From: Hypoxylon rubiginosum
Lineage: Eukaryota > Ascomycota > Sordariomycetes > Xylariales > Hypoxylaceae
DNA: 64,000 nt
Direction of reading: 5' to 3'
Assembly (NCBI GenBank): GCA_902806565.1
Contig: CADCXA010000050.1
Coordinates: 62,001-126,000, forward strand
The position numbers and the translations under genes were made by a program. Of the stretch, positions 22,898 through 35,517 are shown one piece after another. Position 1 is the first letter of the stretch. Every line of letters begins with the position of its first letter. The notes beneath the pieces are model-generated. The model saw only the letters and a list, made by a program, of their open reading frames with translations. It was not told where the DNA came from and searched no databases.

Positions 22898-25800
22898 ATG
22901 TCGCATCTGACGCTCCAGTGTAGCGAAGGCACATCGGATTCTCACCTTCTAGAGGATAGCCCAACCATTGGTAGGGCCGTTGTGAATTATCCCTCTGTTG
23001 ACATCAACCCGCCGCCGTCCCTATCCATATCGTTGACTGGCACAAAGTGAGTGACACATAGTCTCTCCTTTAACCTACCTAACCACCTCATTCAATTTTC
23101 TTGTCTTCCGCTATTGTGTCTGAATATGTACGTATGGCATGGCATGGAATGCTAGGAGGGAGGCGACTGTTTTATATTTTTTCTTTCCCCTTTGTCTCCC
23201 TCCTACCACATTGCGAAATGCGAGTCCCGAGTCTACTCTAGCTTTGCCCATCTTAAAAGAAAAGAAGAAAAAAAAACGCCGGTGCTGACTTGAATCCCCA
23301 CTTGTTGTTAGACATCGGAAAACTCCAGCTCCTAGCCCTCTACAAACGAGTACAGCCGTGTCTCCGCCTTCCAGCGCAAGCCCGTCTCGTTCCCAATTCT
23401 CCGAACCTATTCACGGATTATTTCCAACGGCTCCAGCCACTCGAAATCTATCACGAGAACCTCTGCGAACCTCTACCTTCGTTGACGGCGAGGCGAACGA
23501 CCCTTATCTCACCGGGAATACCGATCGCAAAGGAGATATTTCGCCAGTTTCACCTCTATCCTCCAGCTCTGGGTTCGTGCCGTCTGACTACGTTCTTTTT
23601 ACTTTTACTTCAGCACCGTTGCCTTCCACCTTTTAAGTAGTGCTTCTAATCTAACCAAACTGCGCCTGCGCTCCAGGACGACGTTCTTATCCCATCCTTC
23701 GAATGACACTCCAAGTGTTTCCGACCCAACCGCAGCTATCAAGCCTTCTGTAGGCTCTGCCGCTGCGAGTCTGCCTAAGATGGCCAGCAGCTCGGCATCT
23801 TCTATACCGGACATCTCTCCAGGTGCTCCTCGGACGTCATCTATCGATTCCGCCATATCCGCGATCTCGTCGAGAACCCATTCCCACCAGAATTCGCAGG
23901 ATGTTCAGGCTGGAACTGCAGACATTACTAATCTGGTTCGAGCGGCAGGCAGTCCCGAGGCTGTCATACAATATCTGCTGAAGGAGAAACATTCTCAATC
24001 TCAGCAAAATGCGCAGTTATGGAGGCTCGTCGACAAGCAGAGAGCGATGATCCTGGGTCTCAATAAAGATCTTGAGCGCTCTCTAAAGGATAAGGAGAAG
24101 TACAGAAAGAAGCTGAAGGAAGTGATGGCTGCGCATGATGAGCGGTTGAAGCTTGAGCTTGTCCAATCGAGTAGACCGAGCATTCCGCAGGTCAACGTAA
24201 ATACGCCTAAGGAGCAGGAAGTTGAAGTTCCTGTATCCCCGTCGAACCTCGACTCGGATAGTGTCAAACACTCTCCCATTGATGTATCTCTAGCACCCTA
24301 TCCGATCACACCACCTGCCGATCAAGTCCACAACGAGCTACCGTCTGCAGTCGGCGAGCTTTTAGATCCGTCGCATGCGATGCCAAAGGCATCCGAGCAT
24401 GCTTTTGATCGGTTCGATCGCGAAGAGGAGGATCGCGCCGCTGATGAAGCCAAAAAGGCTACGGATGCGACGAGAGACCTTCCAATCAACCTTGGGCTAC
24501 CTCCATCTCGAAGTTTACCGAGTGAACCTCCTCGAATGCCACCTCCTAAACCTCCAACAGCCAGTCCTCCAGCCGTGTCGGTCATCGAAGCAACTCCGCT
24601 GGTTGACCAGGGCATTTCTCAGTTTCCACCCCCGTCGGCTCCGCCGCCACGCAAACCTCCACCTGCTCCGCTACAGTTGAAGAAGGATTCCAAGGTCCCA
24701 ACTCCTATCTCCCCGGAGGACGAAATAGATTCCGAGTCGGACTACGACTCTCTGTTGGAGGTAGACGAATTGCCGGTTCTCGAAAAACGTGGACGAAGAA
24801 AAACCAGGGAGGAGGATGACAGAGAACGAGAAATACTCGCGCAGAAGGAGGCAGAGGCTCGGAGTCTGTCCAAGAAAAGCAAGAAGGGTAGCCAGAAGGG
24901 AACCCCCATCGCCCAGGAACCCGATGCTCCTCAGCATGGTATCCCGGCGAGTCCTCGAATGGCTGGTGTTCAAGCTATGCTGGCCCCTGGTAATATTCCT
25001 TCGCTAGCCGGTGTCTTGAGCGGCGACGACATCCGACAGACGACAGTTCCGGCTGTATTGATGAGTTCTGGCCTGCCTGCGAGCCCGAGGCCGATGCCGC
25101 TAAAGTCACCTATGCATTCGCCTCCTTCCTCTCCTCGAGGCATAGGGATGGCACTACCCCTTTCGCCACGAGCTCCTAGACAGCCAATTCCACTACCTCC
25201 CAACACTCTCATGTCCAGTCCTCCGTTCGCCGAGTCGTCGAACCAGACATCCACAAAGCAATCCAGCACCGTTAAACAAGCATCGGATATCGCACGGTCG
25301 GGTACTCCTTCGAATCATGATAGCCCTGCTGAGAAGATGAAGATCTATAAAGGATTTATCACGGAGGAATATCCCGATCTACTGTTACCGCCAAATGCGC
25401 TCCCCTCCATTGAAGTTAGGGTTGCGTCGTCTCGCATGAAGCCATCAAGGGCTAGCCTTATATCGCTGACGCAGTTAGAGGAAGATCCTGTTTTCACGCT
25501 TGCTATTCTGTCGCGATCTGAACGCGTTGAATTATGGAGAGTAGAGAAAGATACCAGCTCGCTGGCTAAACTTGACCAAAAGATGAAGCAGTGCGCATCT
25601 TTTACCGCCAAGACCCCCGACAGGTCTCTGTTCAGCGGTCACTCACCTGCGAAACTAGATGCGCGCCGCACTATTCTGAACCAGTATCTCGATGAACTCC
25701 TTAACACGCCTCTCGAAACGCCTGTCGCTGTAGAACTTTGCAGGTACTTGTCGACCAACACTCTCCGGCCCAATCTTGAGGATGCTTCTTCTACTAACGA

Positions 25801-27724
25801 GTCGAGTAACGAGGGTGTTGTTCAGAAAAAGGGACCCGGCGGCAGGCCATTCAAGAGTGGTTACTTGACGAAGAGAGGCAAGAATTTCGGTGGTTGGAAA
25901 GCTCGATTTTTCGTTCTAGATGGCCCTCACTTGAAATACTATGAGACTCCGGGTGGTGCTCATTTGGGTACCATCAAGCTCCAGAACGCGCAGATCGGAA
26001 AGCAGTCTCAGCAGACTAATGATGGGTCTCCTTCCACTGGTCCGAATGGCGAAGAGCTGGATAACCAGTACCGCCATGCATTCCTCGTTCTTGAACCGAA
26101 AAAGAAGGATTCTAGTAGTCACGTCAAGCACGTTCTATGTGCCGAAAGCGATGTGGAGCGTGATCAGTGGGTTGACGCTCTGCTGCGCTGGATCGACTAC
26201 CGGGATGGTAACGAGGATGAGGCACATGCATCCGCTGGTCATGATCGAAGCCAGGCTGGGAACAATTCTCATTCTAGCAATGCGAATGCAAGGAAGAAGG
26301 GGCACGGCCAGGCCAAACAACAAGTGCCTCCTCCCAACAGCCAAGAAGGACTAATCGGCATGAGCTACGACTCGGCCAAGCAGGGCGACATCCCAGAGGG
26401 AGCCCCTTCTCGACATCGAAAAAACCCAACTCCGGAACCTCAAGAGAGGGCAAGTGGCCCGACCTATACCATCTCTGCTCCCAAGGATCCACATCTGATC
26501 CCCGACTCGGCGTCATGGGGTAGCAAGATGAGTCTGGCTCCTCCTGGACCTACGATTGAAGAGAAGAAACAGAGGAAGCGCAGTTTCTTTGGATTCGGCC
26601 CCAAAACTCGTTCCTCAACCGACGATCAAGATTCATTATTTGGCTCTAATGGTGGTATGTCTCAACTTGAGCCACGAGGACCAATTCGGCAAGCATTTGG
26701 AGCCCCATTGGCCGAAGCTGTGAGATACAATGGGCCGTTTGATGCCAACGTCCCCCTTCCAGCTGTAGTATACCGCTGTATCCAATATCTCGACGTGAAG
26801 AATGCCATTCGAGAGGAGGGCATATTCCGGCTCAGTGGATCCAATGTAGTAATCAAGCAGCTACGCGAGCGGTTCAATACCGAGGGCGATGTCAACCTCC
26901 TGACTGACGAGACGTATTACGACATACATGCTGTGGCTTCCTTGTTGAAGCTTTACCTTCGTGAGCTACCCACGACGATCCTCACGAGGGACCTCCACAT
27001 GAGTTTTGTCGCGGTTACGGAGATGACGAATCAGCAAGAGAAGATAGGGTCGTTGGCAGAGCTTGTGCAGCAACTTCCGCTGGCTAACGAGACATTGCTA
27101 AAGTACCTCATTGCTTTCTTGATCAAGATCATCAACCACTCGGACATGAACAAAATGACCGTACGTAATGTCGGCATCGTTTTCTCGCCAACGCTGAATA
27201 TCCCGGCCCCGGTCTTTGCTCTGCTGCTTCAGAACTATCAAGGCATCTTCGGAATAGACCCGGAGGAGTACGAACTTCCCTCACCTGTGTCCGAGGCAGA
27301 TTCGCGTATGCCGTCGGAGTCTCAGCCGCCTCGTCCTTCTACAGCAACAGACTCACCCCATAGGCAAAGGCTAATGGACCAGGCGTCGCAACGCTCCACA
27401 CCCACTCCACCGCCTGCCATTGTAGGCGGAGGGTTACGCCCGGCAGCCACGCCTCCGCCTCGCCAGACCGCCTACGAACCACACTATCTAGCCCAAACAG
27501 GGTCGCAATCATCTCTCCGTCCCGCTTATGAAACTGGTCCTCCAGGCTACGACCGTCCACTTTATGGAACTACATACGAACAGGATTACAGTGACAACTC
27601 ACTATCCACATACGACCAATCATATAACAGGAGTAAACGAAGAGAAAGCTCAATGTTTATGGGAAACATGATGCTTAATCAGCAAGGCTCTAAGAGCCGC
27701 TTGAGGGAAGAAAATAGGATGTGA
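22898..27724 (+). CDS. Rho GTPase-activating protein with PX, PH and RhoGAP domains (Bem3-like)
   Basis: GTPase-activating protein for Cdc42/Rho-type GTPases, acting in polarity and septin organisation in the Bem3 group. Predicted exons: 22898..23046, 23312..23572, 23677..27724, giving 1485 aa. Exons 1 and 3 are firm; the donor of intron 2 (GTTCGT) is weak, so the junction near 23572 is provisional. Order of parts: serine/proline-rich N-terminus; a predicted coiled coil at about 231-298 (KDLERSLKDKEKYRKKLKE); a long proline-rich linker; a PX domain at about 692-840; a PH domain at about 862-977 (SGYLTKRGKNFGGWKARFF to DQWVDALLRWI); and RhoGAP at about 1143-1326. The catalytic arginine finger is Arg1188 in EGIFRLSGS, and the RhoGAP helix motif KMTVRNVGIVFSPTL is present. 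The C-terminal tail is low complexity. The order PX-PH-RhoGAP and the length match Bem3 orthologues of filamentous ascomycetes. The large upstream gap and pyrimidine-rich leader suggest a long promoter. Confidence 0.9.
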
Positions 27725-28835
27725 TCGCATCTAATACCAAAGCCCAACGTGGCGGCCTTGATCATATGATCATATTGAACTAGTTCATCTATATATATGA
27801 GCTAGGATGTATTACTGTTTCATCTTGGCGTGGATACCTTTGTCTTGTTGAAGCATTTATGGGTTTCTTCCTGGCATGCCAAATCGGTTTTGTCTTTTCC
27901 GCATACTCAGCAAACAGCCCTGGGATGATGTCTGCTTTATACCATATTGCGCTTCGATGATTTCGATCAAGCATCGTCACACCAATAGTCGCTAAAGACT
28001 AGGCCCGTAGCGGTCATAATAGTCTAATGATAGTTTTAGCCAAGAACCTGGTTTGTAAACCTACGCGCGAGGAGGGACGGATACTTGGAGAGCCATGGGG
28101 TTTTCCGTTCTATCACTGAGGCCGTAGAGCCAGCTTTCGGGATTGAGGTTGTTGCAGCGGTGGCTGCAGGAGGCGCCCTGCTGATCTCTATTTGTCGGCG
28201 GGATTTTCGAATTGGGGGGAGGGGGGGAGGTGATGGCTCAGGGAATATCGTGGCGTCGACTGCGCTCAGGAGGAACGAATACCAACTTCGTATTTAGCGA
28301 ATCACCGACCATAAATCTGCATTCCGTTTGATGACAAATGCGTGCTCTGTGCCAAGGCGTTTACATGACAGGAAATGTGACAGCAGAAAGACCACGCATC
28401 TGTTTGCCTTTGAGCTCGCCAAATGTGTTAGTATAGCTACCTAGTTACTGGTGTGACCAGAATACCGTGCTTATCATTGGCCAGGAGTATATTCCGAACG
28501 TCGTCTTGTCCTTGCCGGATGGAGGGGATAGCAAAGAGCCTCACTAGTTCGAAAGATCGTCTCGCTAGTAGGCGATCGACACCTGGTTTACTCTAGTCTG
28601 CCCCGACTTTCAGCCTTCAATTGCGGAGAGATATGTACTTGGAAACTATGGTATGCAGTTTCATCTTTCAGTCACCAGTTGTTTTTTCTAAAGCGATCAA
28701 CATGGTTTAATTACCTTCGGTAGTGATGTCGTCCGGCTGAAATCTTAAATATTCTAGGCGCAAACAAGACCACCTCCCTAGTACTTACAGACGAGGCCGA
28801 CCTCGTACGAGCTGCTGTCGCAGCTTTTATCGAGT

Positions 28836-28863
28836 CATGCCATGCCATGCCATGCCATGCCAC
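28836..28863. repeat. CATGC pentanucleotide repeat
   Basis: Five perfect CATGC units in tandem, within an intergenic region. In the minus direction they create an open frame with the string AWHGMAWH, which is a by-product and not evidence of a gene. Confidence 0.9.
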
Positions 28864-30074
28864 GGTATGCATTTTGGGAAAATACGAGTTCGTCGGCATC
28901 CAACAACCAGCCCAGTCCTTGGAACATAGCAGAACTAACATGCCATCACTAGTACTGTAGGTAGCAAACTCGGGGCGAATCCCGAGAGAACTCAAAAACG
29001 TTTTCGGGTTCATACATATGTCTCTACCTTGGTAGCAATTTGTTGCTTCCAGTAGAAACAAGTTGTGCCATTGCTCCCCAGGAGCATGTGATAGCTCTCA
29101 ACGGCACCAACGACAACCGGTCTGCTCTGGACCCCGGTTTCTGCTTTGAGAAGGATGCAGGTTGGGATGAGCTCGGACGAAGGGCCTAGGCTTTTTTAAA
29201 AAACCCCCACGGGGTCTATGCTTTCTTTGGTTCGATCTACGATATGGCATTGTCAGATCTTGGATAAATCTCCGATTTCCTTTGCTTTTCTATAGCAGCT
29301 AGCAAGACGTTCTGGACGTGGTGAGGCGTTCGGATCCGACGAATCTGCTGCCCGAAATGCATCTTTTGGAGTCAACATCTCACCGAGTTCTCCCTTTGTC
29401 GACAGACATGTCTTAATTAACGATAGTATCATGTACAGTCATTCATCTAGTCTGTGCGCGCTGTGGTCGAGAGGGGTCGCCCGGATATTATACGGGCAGT
29501 TCTAGATCCTCCCTGACTTACGGTAGCAGCAGGGGTTCGCTGTGTGATCAACTTCGTATCAATATACGTGATATACGTGGTAATATCATGACTAAGGAGA
29601 GCGGCGGTGGTATCAAGCCCGTCTTTGTATTCTTTCGTATTGTAACGAAAGATTCATTGGCAAGGAGACCAGGCATGGCGGTAGTCATCTTTACCGGATA
29701 GAGAAAGAACAGCATGCCTATTCGTCTGTGTCAGTCGGTATCGCTTACATACTAGGATACAGAGATCTGAAATTCCATTGACCAGGTCTTTTTTTTTTTT
29801 TTATGACATGTCTCGACGTACCTAATTCCCACACAGTAGAAAATACAAGCATTACGCCGCCGTCAGCCTAGCAGGGACAACACAGGGGTATGGTTAAAAT
29901 CTAGGCTACGTGAGCCTACATGTCCCGATTAACTTCGGACGTCTCGCTAGAGGTCTTCGATGCCCCGCGCCCAACTCGATTCCTCTCGACGATGGGGACC
30001 ATAGGCGGAATTTAATATTGTTCTAATCGAGTAATGGGAACGTGCCACATCTCGGTCGACGGCGATCAGCTCAT

Positions 30075-30108
30075 CGAGGAAGAAGAAGAAGAAGAAGAAG
30101 AAGAAGAG
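30075..30108. repeat. AAG trinucleotide microsatellite
   Basis: An almost perfect run of about ten AAG units in intergenic DNA. Confidence 0.9.
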
Positions 30109-31215
30109 AGTAGAACCTGTTAGGAGCTCTTCTTACCCGCGATGTGGTCGCCCGCAGCTGGACTCGGCCGTAGGGTGTTACATTGAAACCGCTTTTACAA
30201 CCTATTAGCCACACGTGCTCCCTGTGTATGTGGTGAAATAGGGACGCTAGGTGGTATTTAGAATGCAGAACCCTGAACCCTGATTTACCTTGGTCTCGCG
30301 CATATCCAAGGTCTCCATATCTTGAGGAGTCGTAGGCCGGACTAGCAAACGTTGGTCTGCTACGGGCAACCTATGCCAAGTGGGTTACCTCGACTCGGCA
30401 GCCTCGTTCAATCGGGCCGGGGCGTGGGCAACGTTTGTTGAGAGATGCGTCGATAGGACAAACGGTAAAGGGAGGCGGGGAGACTCTTGCTTCGGGCACC
30501 CGACAAGGCGATGAATGACGACGGAGATCGACATGTCGTCGCGGCGCCAAATGAATAAGTATCAATGCAGTTTCGTCTCGTCCAGCAAGGTCGGCCGCTA
30601 GCGTTGCGCCTCTTTCTGCTTTCACCGGCTGGCTTCTTTCCCGCGGCATGAGACTTGTTTTTTTCTTTTCTTTTCTTATTTCCCCTTGGTGTATCTCGTT
30701 CTGCAGCTGGGCCACGCCCTATGCGAAGTGCTCCTCGGAGTGGATACCGAGCCAATCAGATACGCCGGAGCGCGCTCCAGACAAGATTGTAGGGAATATT
30801 CCGGACGACCGTTGAAGGTAGAGGGGGGGCCGCCCACATATAGGCATGTGGCTGGATGGTCGCCTACGGGTTCAAGTCATACAGCGCGGACGTGGGAGGT
30901 TTTCTACATGAGATGGTCAAATGTCATATGCTATGCGCGGCGCCGTCGTATCTAATATACATATATACATGCTATACAGGAGGGCGTAAATTGCCTACCG
31001 AAGAAGGCTCGCCGATATATCAAACGGGGTGTGGCGAATAAGCAACTTAAAAGAGGAATGATTTTCTTGCCGAGGCCATACTGACATGCCCAGCATGCCA
31101 TACCACTCGGGAACTAAAATAAGAAGATCCGCGTACGCTAGGCCACTAGCATCGTGTATCCCGTGTTTGAATAAGCGGACGAGATGCTTGCCTGCTTGCC
31201 TTGCCTACCTACCAA

Positions 31216-31265
31216 CCTGTCTACCTGTCTACCTGTCTACCTGTCTACCTGTCTACCTGTCTACC
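31216..31265. repeat. CTACCTGT octamer minisatellite
   Basis: Five perfect CTACCTGT units (31221-31260) flanked by partial units. The unit resembles half of the TACCTAGGTA motif common in the intergenic DNA of this window. Confidence 0.9.
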
Positions 31266-32777
31266 AACCTACCACAGTACGTATATATACCTATGTATGT
31301 ACGTACAAGGTAGGTAAGTCGTAGACATGCAGACATGGTCTAGCTGTCTGACAGAACAAAAAGATGTGGGGTGACAGGCGATTAACTCAGGGAGCAACCA
31401 TTATTACATAGTACATCGAGATATCCCAAAGCCCATGTAGGCTGGTAGCAGCGACGCTAAGGTATGTACCTAGGTAACTTATATATGTACGAGAGACGTA
31501 CGAGGGACGCACATCATTGGCTGCGTCGTCTTCGTCTTTCATCTTCGTCGTCTTCATTGGTTTCCATCCAACAAGGAGGAATGTGGCATAGCCCCATAGG
31601 AACCTTACGACTGGTAGTCTTGCAGTCTTGCAATCTTGATATCTAGGATAGAGGATAGAGGCGAGAGGCGAAAGGCGAAAGGCCCCACGTCTCTCCACGT
31701 CTCTCCCTTGTCGTCCGTCCCCTAATTCCCCGCAAGTTGCTAGGTTGGTTTAAAAAATATTAGCACACTATTCGAGGCCTGCGACCGCCAAATGTATGCT
31801 AATTATTTTCTATTTTATTTTTTGAAAGCAACCTCCTACTCCGACCGAAATTCCTTTCTTTTTTTTTCCCCAAGGCCCCCCTGCAGCCCCCTTCGCCACT
31901 ATATTCTGCATATCGATTCTGCATATTCTGTTCGGCTAATCAGTATTTGTACAATACAATACGATACAGGATACAGTGCTAGGTGCTTGACCTAGTTCCT
32001 ATCTTTGAGGTACCCTACGGCTGCTCGGCGCCGCCACCCCCCCCCTTATAAGCCATTGTCTTCGCGGTGTGTGAGCTCGCCTGGTAACGGGCTTCAAGGT
32101 GTGCGTGCGCCTCGGCATAGCAGTCCAACCACTCATCGTCGCTTCCGGAGTTCAGACCGAGATGGTTTGATATTCCGGTGCAGTATGTATACGACCGTGG
32201 TCGATTTAGAACTGTAGGTATACAGTCCGTCCCAATTTATAACGACACCGTAGCAGGTTCTGGGGATAATATGCTCCGAGCTCTTGATGTTTTCAGGACG
32301 GCCTGGCCTAGGTATGCTTCATACCAACATTTGCCTGCCCGGTCAACACGTTACCAAACCCAGTGATACAAATACTGCCGAGTAAATCCATCTGGACTAG
32401 CCACCGTCCCATCTTCCGTGAACATCGATCCATGTCCCGGTAATATGACGCTCCTCCATCCCTAGATCGAGAAATGAGGCCCATTATAATACACTTTTCC
32501 CAGTGAAACCTAGACACAGAATATTGAATACGCCTCAACAGAAGATCAAAGATCATTGGTCCCCTGCCGTTACATATCCGCACTGATACATGTTCTTCTT
32601 TCAGCATTTACTTTATCCTGCCTATCCACAAACTACCTAGGTACCCATTAGCTTCGAATCTCCAGAGATATATTTGGGCATTTCCATGTCCAACACGGCT
32701 CGACTTATTTGAACAGACGCTCTGGAAAACACCAACATACCAACATATTCCAGGGGTGATATAAACTTACCGCAATT

Positions 32778-33754
32778 ATGAACACAGTTACCACCGTCGC
32801 CCAGAGATTGGATGAGTGGCCGGACGAGGCTTCTTCATGGACAACACCCATCTTCACATCCTTTGGAAATGACATGTATCTTCCCGATCACCAATTCTGG
32901 AGTCCAAATAGCCCGCCAGCCAATGAAGAGTTAGGGCGTGGATTTGACGCAGCAGACAACGTAAGCTTTTCCCAGTATTTCAACCTCACACCGGTATGTC
33001 ACAATATAAACTCCCGTATATGGAAACCCGTGTCGTAACACACCCATTCGCGCCGATATGAATTCTTCCACCTTGCTAACATCAGCCCTAGTTCGATTCT
33101 GGCTATGCGATCGACAATGCAGGTCTTGGGCCCGGCGTAGGGTCGAACGGGATGGCATTCAAACATCAACAACAGCCCGCTGCGAAGCCGACTAACGGAT
33201 CAGATTATTCTCAGCCAGCTGCCAGCTTTTCTTTATCGAGGTCCAAGAGACCGTACGGCAGTAACAGCCATGAAGTCCCAGTTGACGAAGACGTTTTATT
33301 TGAGGATAGTCTCACATCACCAAATGCAACGGTACCAAGCGAGCATCCGTCCCGAAGTCCCGACACGGAGAAATCTCCCTGTTGCTCACCCCATTCAGCA
33401 GTGTCGTCAACTATGTCGGCAAGCGGACCCTGGATGAGAGATGAAGCAGTCGACCAGACATCTCCCATCTCACCTACCGCAGACGTTGTAACAACAGCAG
33501 CACCAAGAAACAGGCGCAACCGAGAACGAAACCGGGTGGCGGCGCACAAGTGCCGTCAAAAGGCCAAACGAAGCACGTGCGCACTGCTGGAGCAGGAGCA
33601 GGAGCTGAACTCGCAACACCGGATACTGAAACAGCACGCAGACAGTCTTCATAGCGAGATTCTAGACCTGAAGAACGAGATCCTCAGGCACAGCAACTGC
33701 AATAGCGAAGTTATCCAGAGCTGGATCGCACGGTCGGCGCGCGAGTTGCACTGA
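32778..33754 (+). CDS. bZIP transcription factor (ATF/CREB-like basic region)
   Basis: Nuclear DNA-binding regulator. Two predicted exons, 32778..32993 and 33092..33754, give 292 aa; the 98-nt intron has a GTATGT donor and a TTGCTAAC branch point. Residues about 210-232 form the basic region (RNRERNRVAAHKCRQKAKR) with the bZIP signature N-x7-R (Asn in RNRVAAHKCR). A leucine zipper follows (LLEQEQELNSQHRILKQH, then SLHSEILDLKNEIL). The basic region is closest to fungal ATF/CREB-type factors involved in stress responses and development. The N-terminal 200 residues are serine/proline-rich and probably disordered, with one acidic patch (VPVDEDVLFEDS) that could activate transcription. The target genes are unknown, and the protein is shorter than typical Atf1. 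Two identical hairpin-forming repeats lie about 170 and 210 nt downstream of the stop codon. Confidence 0.88.
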
Positions 33755-33925
33755 AGCATGCGCTTCTCAGCTACATATTCAGGAATTTACAAGCTTGGAG
33801 AGCCGTAAGGGGGGGGGGTGGCATCGGCTGGATTAATGATGAATGATAACGTGTCGTCGATGACAATGAAGTGGAAAAGGTGATACCCTGACGGTTCGCT
33901 GATTGGTTCTTATCCCAGGTAGATG

Positions 33926-33987
33926 AATTTCGAGGCGCTGTCGCCTGGTCCCTATGGTCTACCCCAATTTCGAGGCGCTGTCGCCTG
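33926..33987 (+). repeat. Two identical 22-bp direct repeats, each a hairpin
   Basis: Copies at 33926-33947 and 33966-33987 are identical and start 40 bp apart. Each contains AGGCG-CTGT-CGCCT, a perfect 5-bp stem with a 4-nt loop. They lie in the probable 3' untranslated region or 3' flank of the bZIP gene. Confidence 0.85.
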
Positions 33988-35371
33988 TAATAGTCTTTGC
34001 CTCGAGGCTTGAAGCCATGATGGTGATGGTGATGGTGTATCTCTTCCACGCCACCCAACTCGCTTCCGTGGTGCTGTGAGTGTCTAGTGATAAATCTTCG
34101 GCGCGATCTGACATATCTTGTATTCCCAGGCCAACGAGACTTCACAGACAATTCTTGCCCAAGCGGCCTGAACATAAAGTAGTCTAGGGGTCTCCAGCGA
34201 TTGAGTCAACTGGGCGGTATCTCATTGACAGCTCAGTTAGAATCCCAAAGGTACGCTGCCGACGACCTCGCCAAGATTTAGAAGAGAACACGTTGAAATG
34301 ACGATCTAGGAATCTCGAATATTTGAAGCTCTTGGGAGAACATTTGATGAATTCTCTAAGACGACTACTGATAAATGTTGGGGCGTGAGAAATATATATA
34401 CCCAGAAGTAGCCACGCGCGGCAGAATGACGATGCCTAGGCATGTATCATAACTGTTGCTTTTCCAACCCATCGCCAGAGTGTATCCATCCGACCCCCTT
34501 CCCCGATCACGGGTGTATGTATCAGGCCCGTAGGAGGATGCACACACGCATCCCGGAAAACATGGCCCGTGGGTCGCGACTAGGTCAACACATATACGAA
34601 GGGAAATCGGCGTGCACACGGTTGAATGACGCGATACAGACGACAAGATTACGAGGAAGAAGGATTACCGTGGCGGCTCCACGCAAGCCCAGACTACTGC
34701 CCGCATTCTTCTCCCTTTATAAAATACGCCTCCGGATAAGCTCGCTGGAGATGGGGGCGAATTATCACAATGGGCTTCAAACAGCTCTTCCATCGACGTA
34801 TTATTGGTATACAGTTAAAAAGTCGTGGCTATCGTCCATGATTGACTCGCCCGGTTCTGCACCTTCAGAGGTGCATTTGTCCGAGCCAAGAACCAACATT
34901 GAGTAAGTCTAATAACTTTCGCCACGGATGGCTTACAGACAGAGCCTCATTAGCTGATGATATTAACTACCTAACCGTTTGCATGCTGCCAGACCTTTTA
35001 TTGGCAAGACGGCATGGCCTCGACTGCTTGAGTATCGGCTAAGCTGATCTTTCTAGCTGACGGACCTCTCAGATCTTGCCCGTCGCCTCAAGAGGAACAA
35101 TAAAGCGGATTTACGAACGTATTGACGAGAGAAATTGTATGTCATCGCTATGCGAAAGCGACGAAAGCAACGAATCTGAGGCACTCGGGTCGTCTATGAT
35201 ACGGCACTCTCTCGTAATTTCAGCACCCAGATCTAGGAACCCTTCGACGCTCCAGCTATTACTAATATTACGAGGTCATTCCAAATAACGGTCATCTACT
35301 CGATGTCAGAATCTTTTGGTAATGCGACAATAATGGTAGCTCACTTGCCAAAAGTCAGTGCAGCCCTCGGT

Positions 35372-35460
35372 ATCGCAGAGCAACAGGCCAACAACCGCCC
35401 CAGGGTACAGGGGTGAGCATTTGCTCAACCGGAGGTACCAGTTCGAATCTGGCCTGCGGC
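35372..35460 (+). other. tRNA-like degenerate sequence (possible pol III relic)
   Basis: CCAG-TTCGAAT-CTGG at 35438-35452 matches a T-arm and contains most of the pol III B box. It is preceded by a class II-like variable arm (TGAGC-ATTT-GCTCA, 35413-35426) and followed by TTTTT within 20 nt. Six bases at 35373-35378 can pair with 35454-35459 as an acceptor-like stem. However, no acceptable D-arm and no anticodon loop with T33 are present, so this is not a functional tRNA by inspection. Confidence 0.2.
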
Positions 35461-35517
35461 AATTTCCATTTCCTTTTTATTTATTTTATTTATCATGTGC
35501 CCACCCCTGAGTTATTC

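Larger units (their letters stand above)
27725..32777. other. 5-kb gene-poor interval rich in simple repeats
   Basis: No gene is supported; the longest frames (about 115 codons near 28711-29061 and 30371-30755) have no domain, and the first overlaps a pentanucleotide repeat. Notable sequence: CATGC repeat at 28836-28863, G-rich tract at 28215-28230, T14 tract near 29789, AAG repeat at 30075-30108, CTACCTGT repeat at 31216-31265, and TACCTAGGTA-like motifs at 31461-31480 and 32634-32646. Confidence 0.45.
33755..35517. other. Intergenic, bZIP 3' region with hairpin repeats and a tRNA-like stretch
   Basis: Between the bZIP stop codon and the convergent MFS gene. It contains the 22-bp direct repeats at 33926-33987, a TGATGG repeat at about 34017-34036, and a tRNA-like T-arm with a T-run near 35431-35478. 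The 154-codon frame at 34442-34906 lacks domain features and is judged random. Confidence 0.45.

Noticed and set aside
28836..28863. CRISPR-like or coding repeat
   Set aside because: Five-base units without spacers in a eukaryotic genome are a simple microsatellite.
31216..31265. CRISPR array
   Set aside because: Units are contiguous octamers with no spacers, so it is a minisatellite.
34442..34906. 154-codon open frame
   Set aside because: No domain, no intron continuation, and composition typical of random sequence.
35372..35460. Functional tRNA gene
   Set aside because: The D-arm and anticodon stem-loop do not fold into a tRNA and the first acceptor pair mismatches; kept only as a relic.
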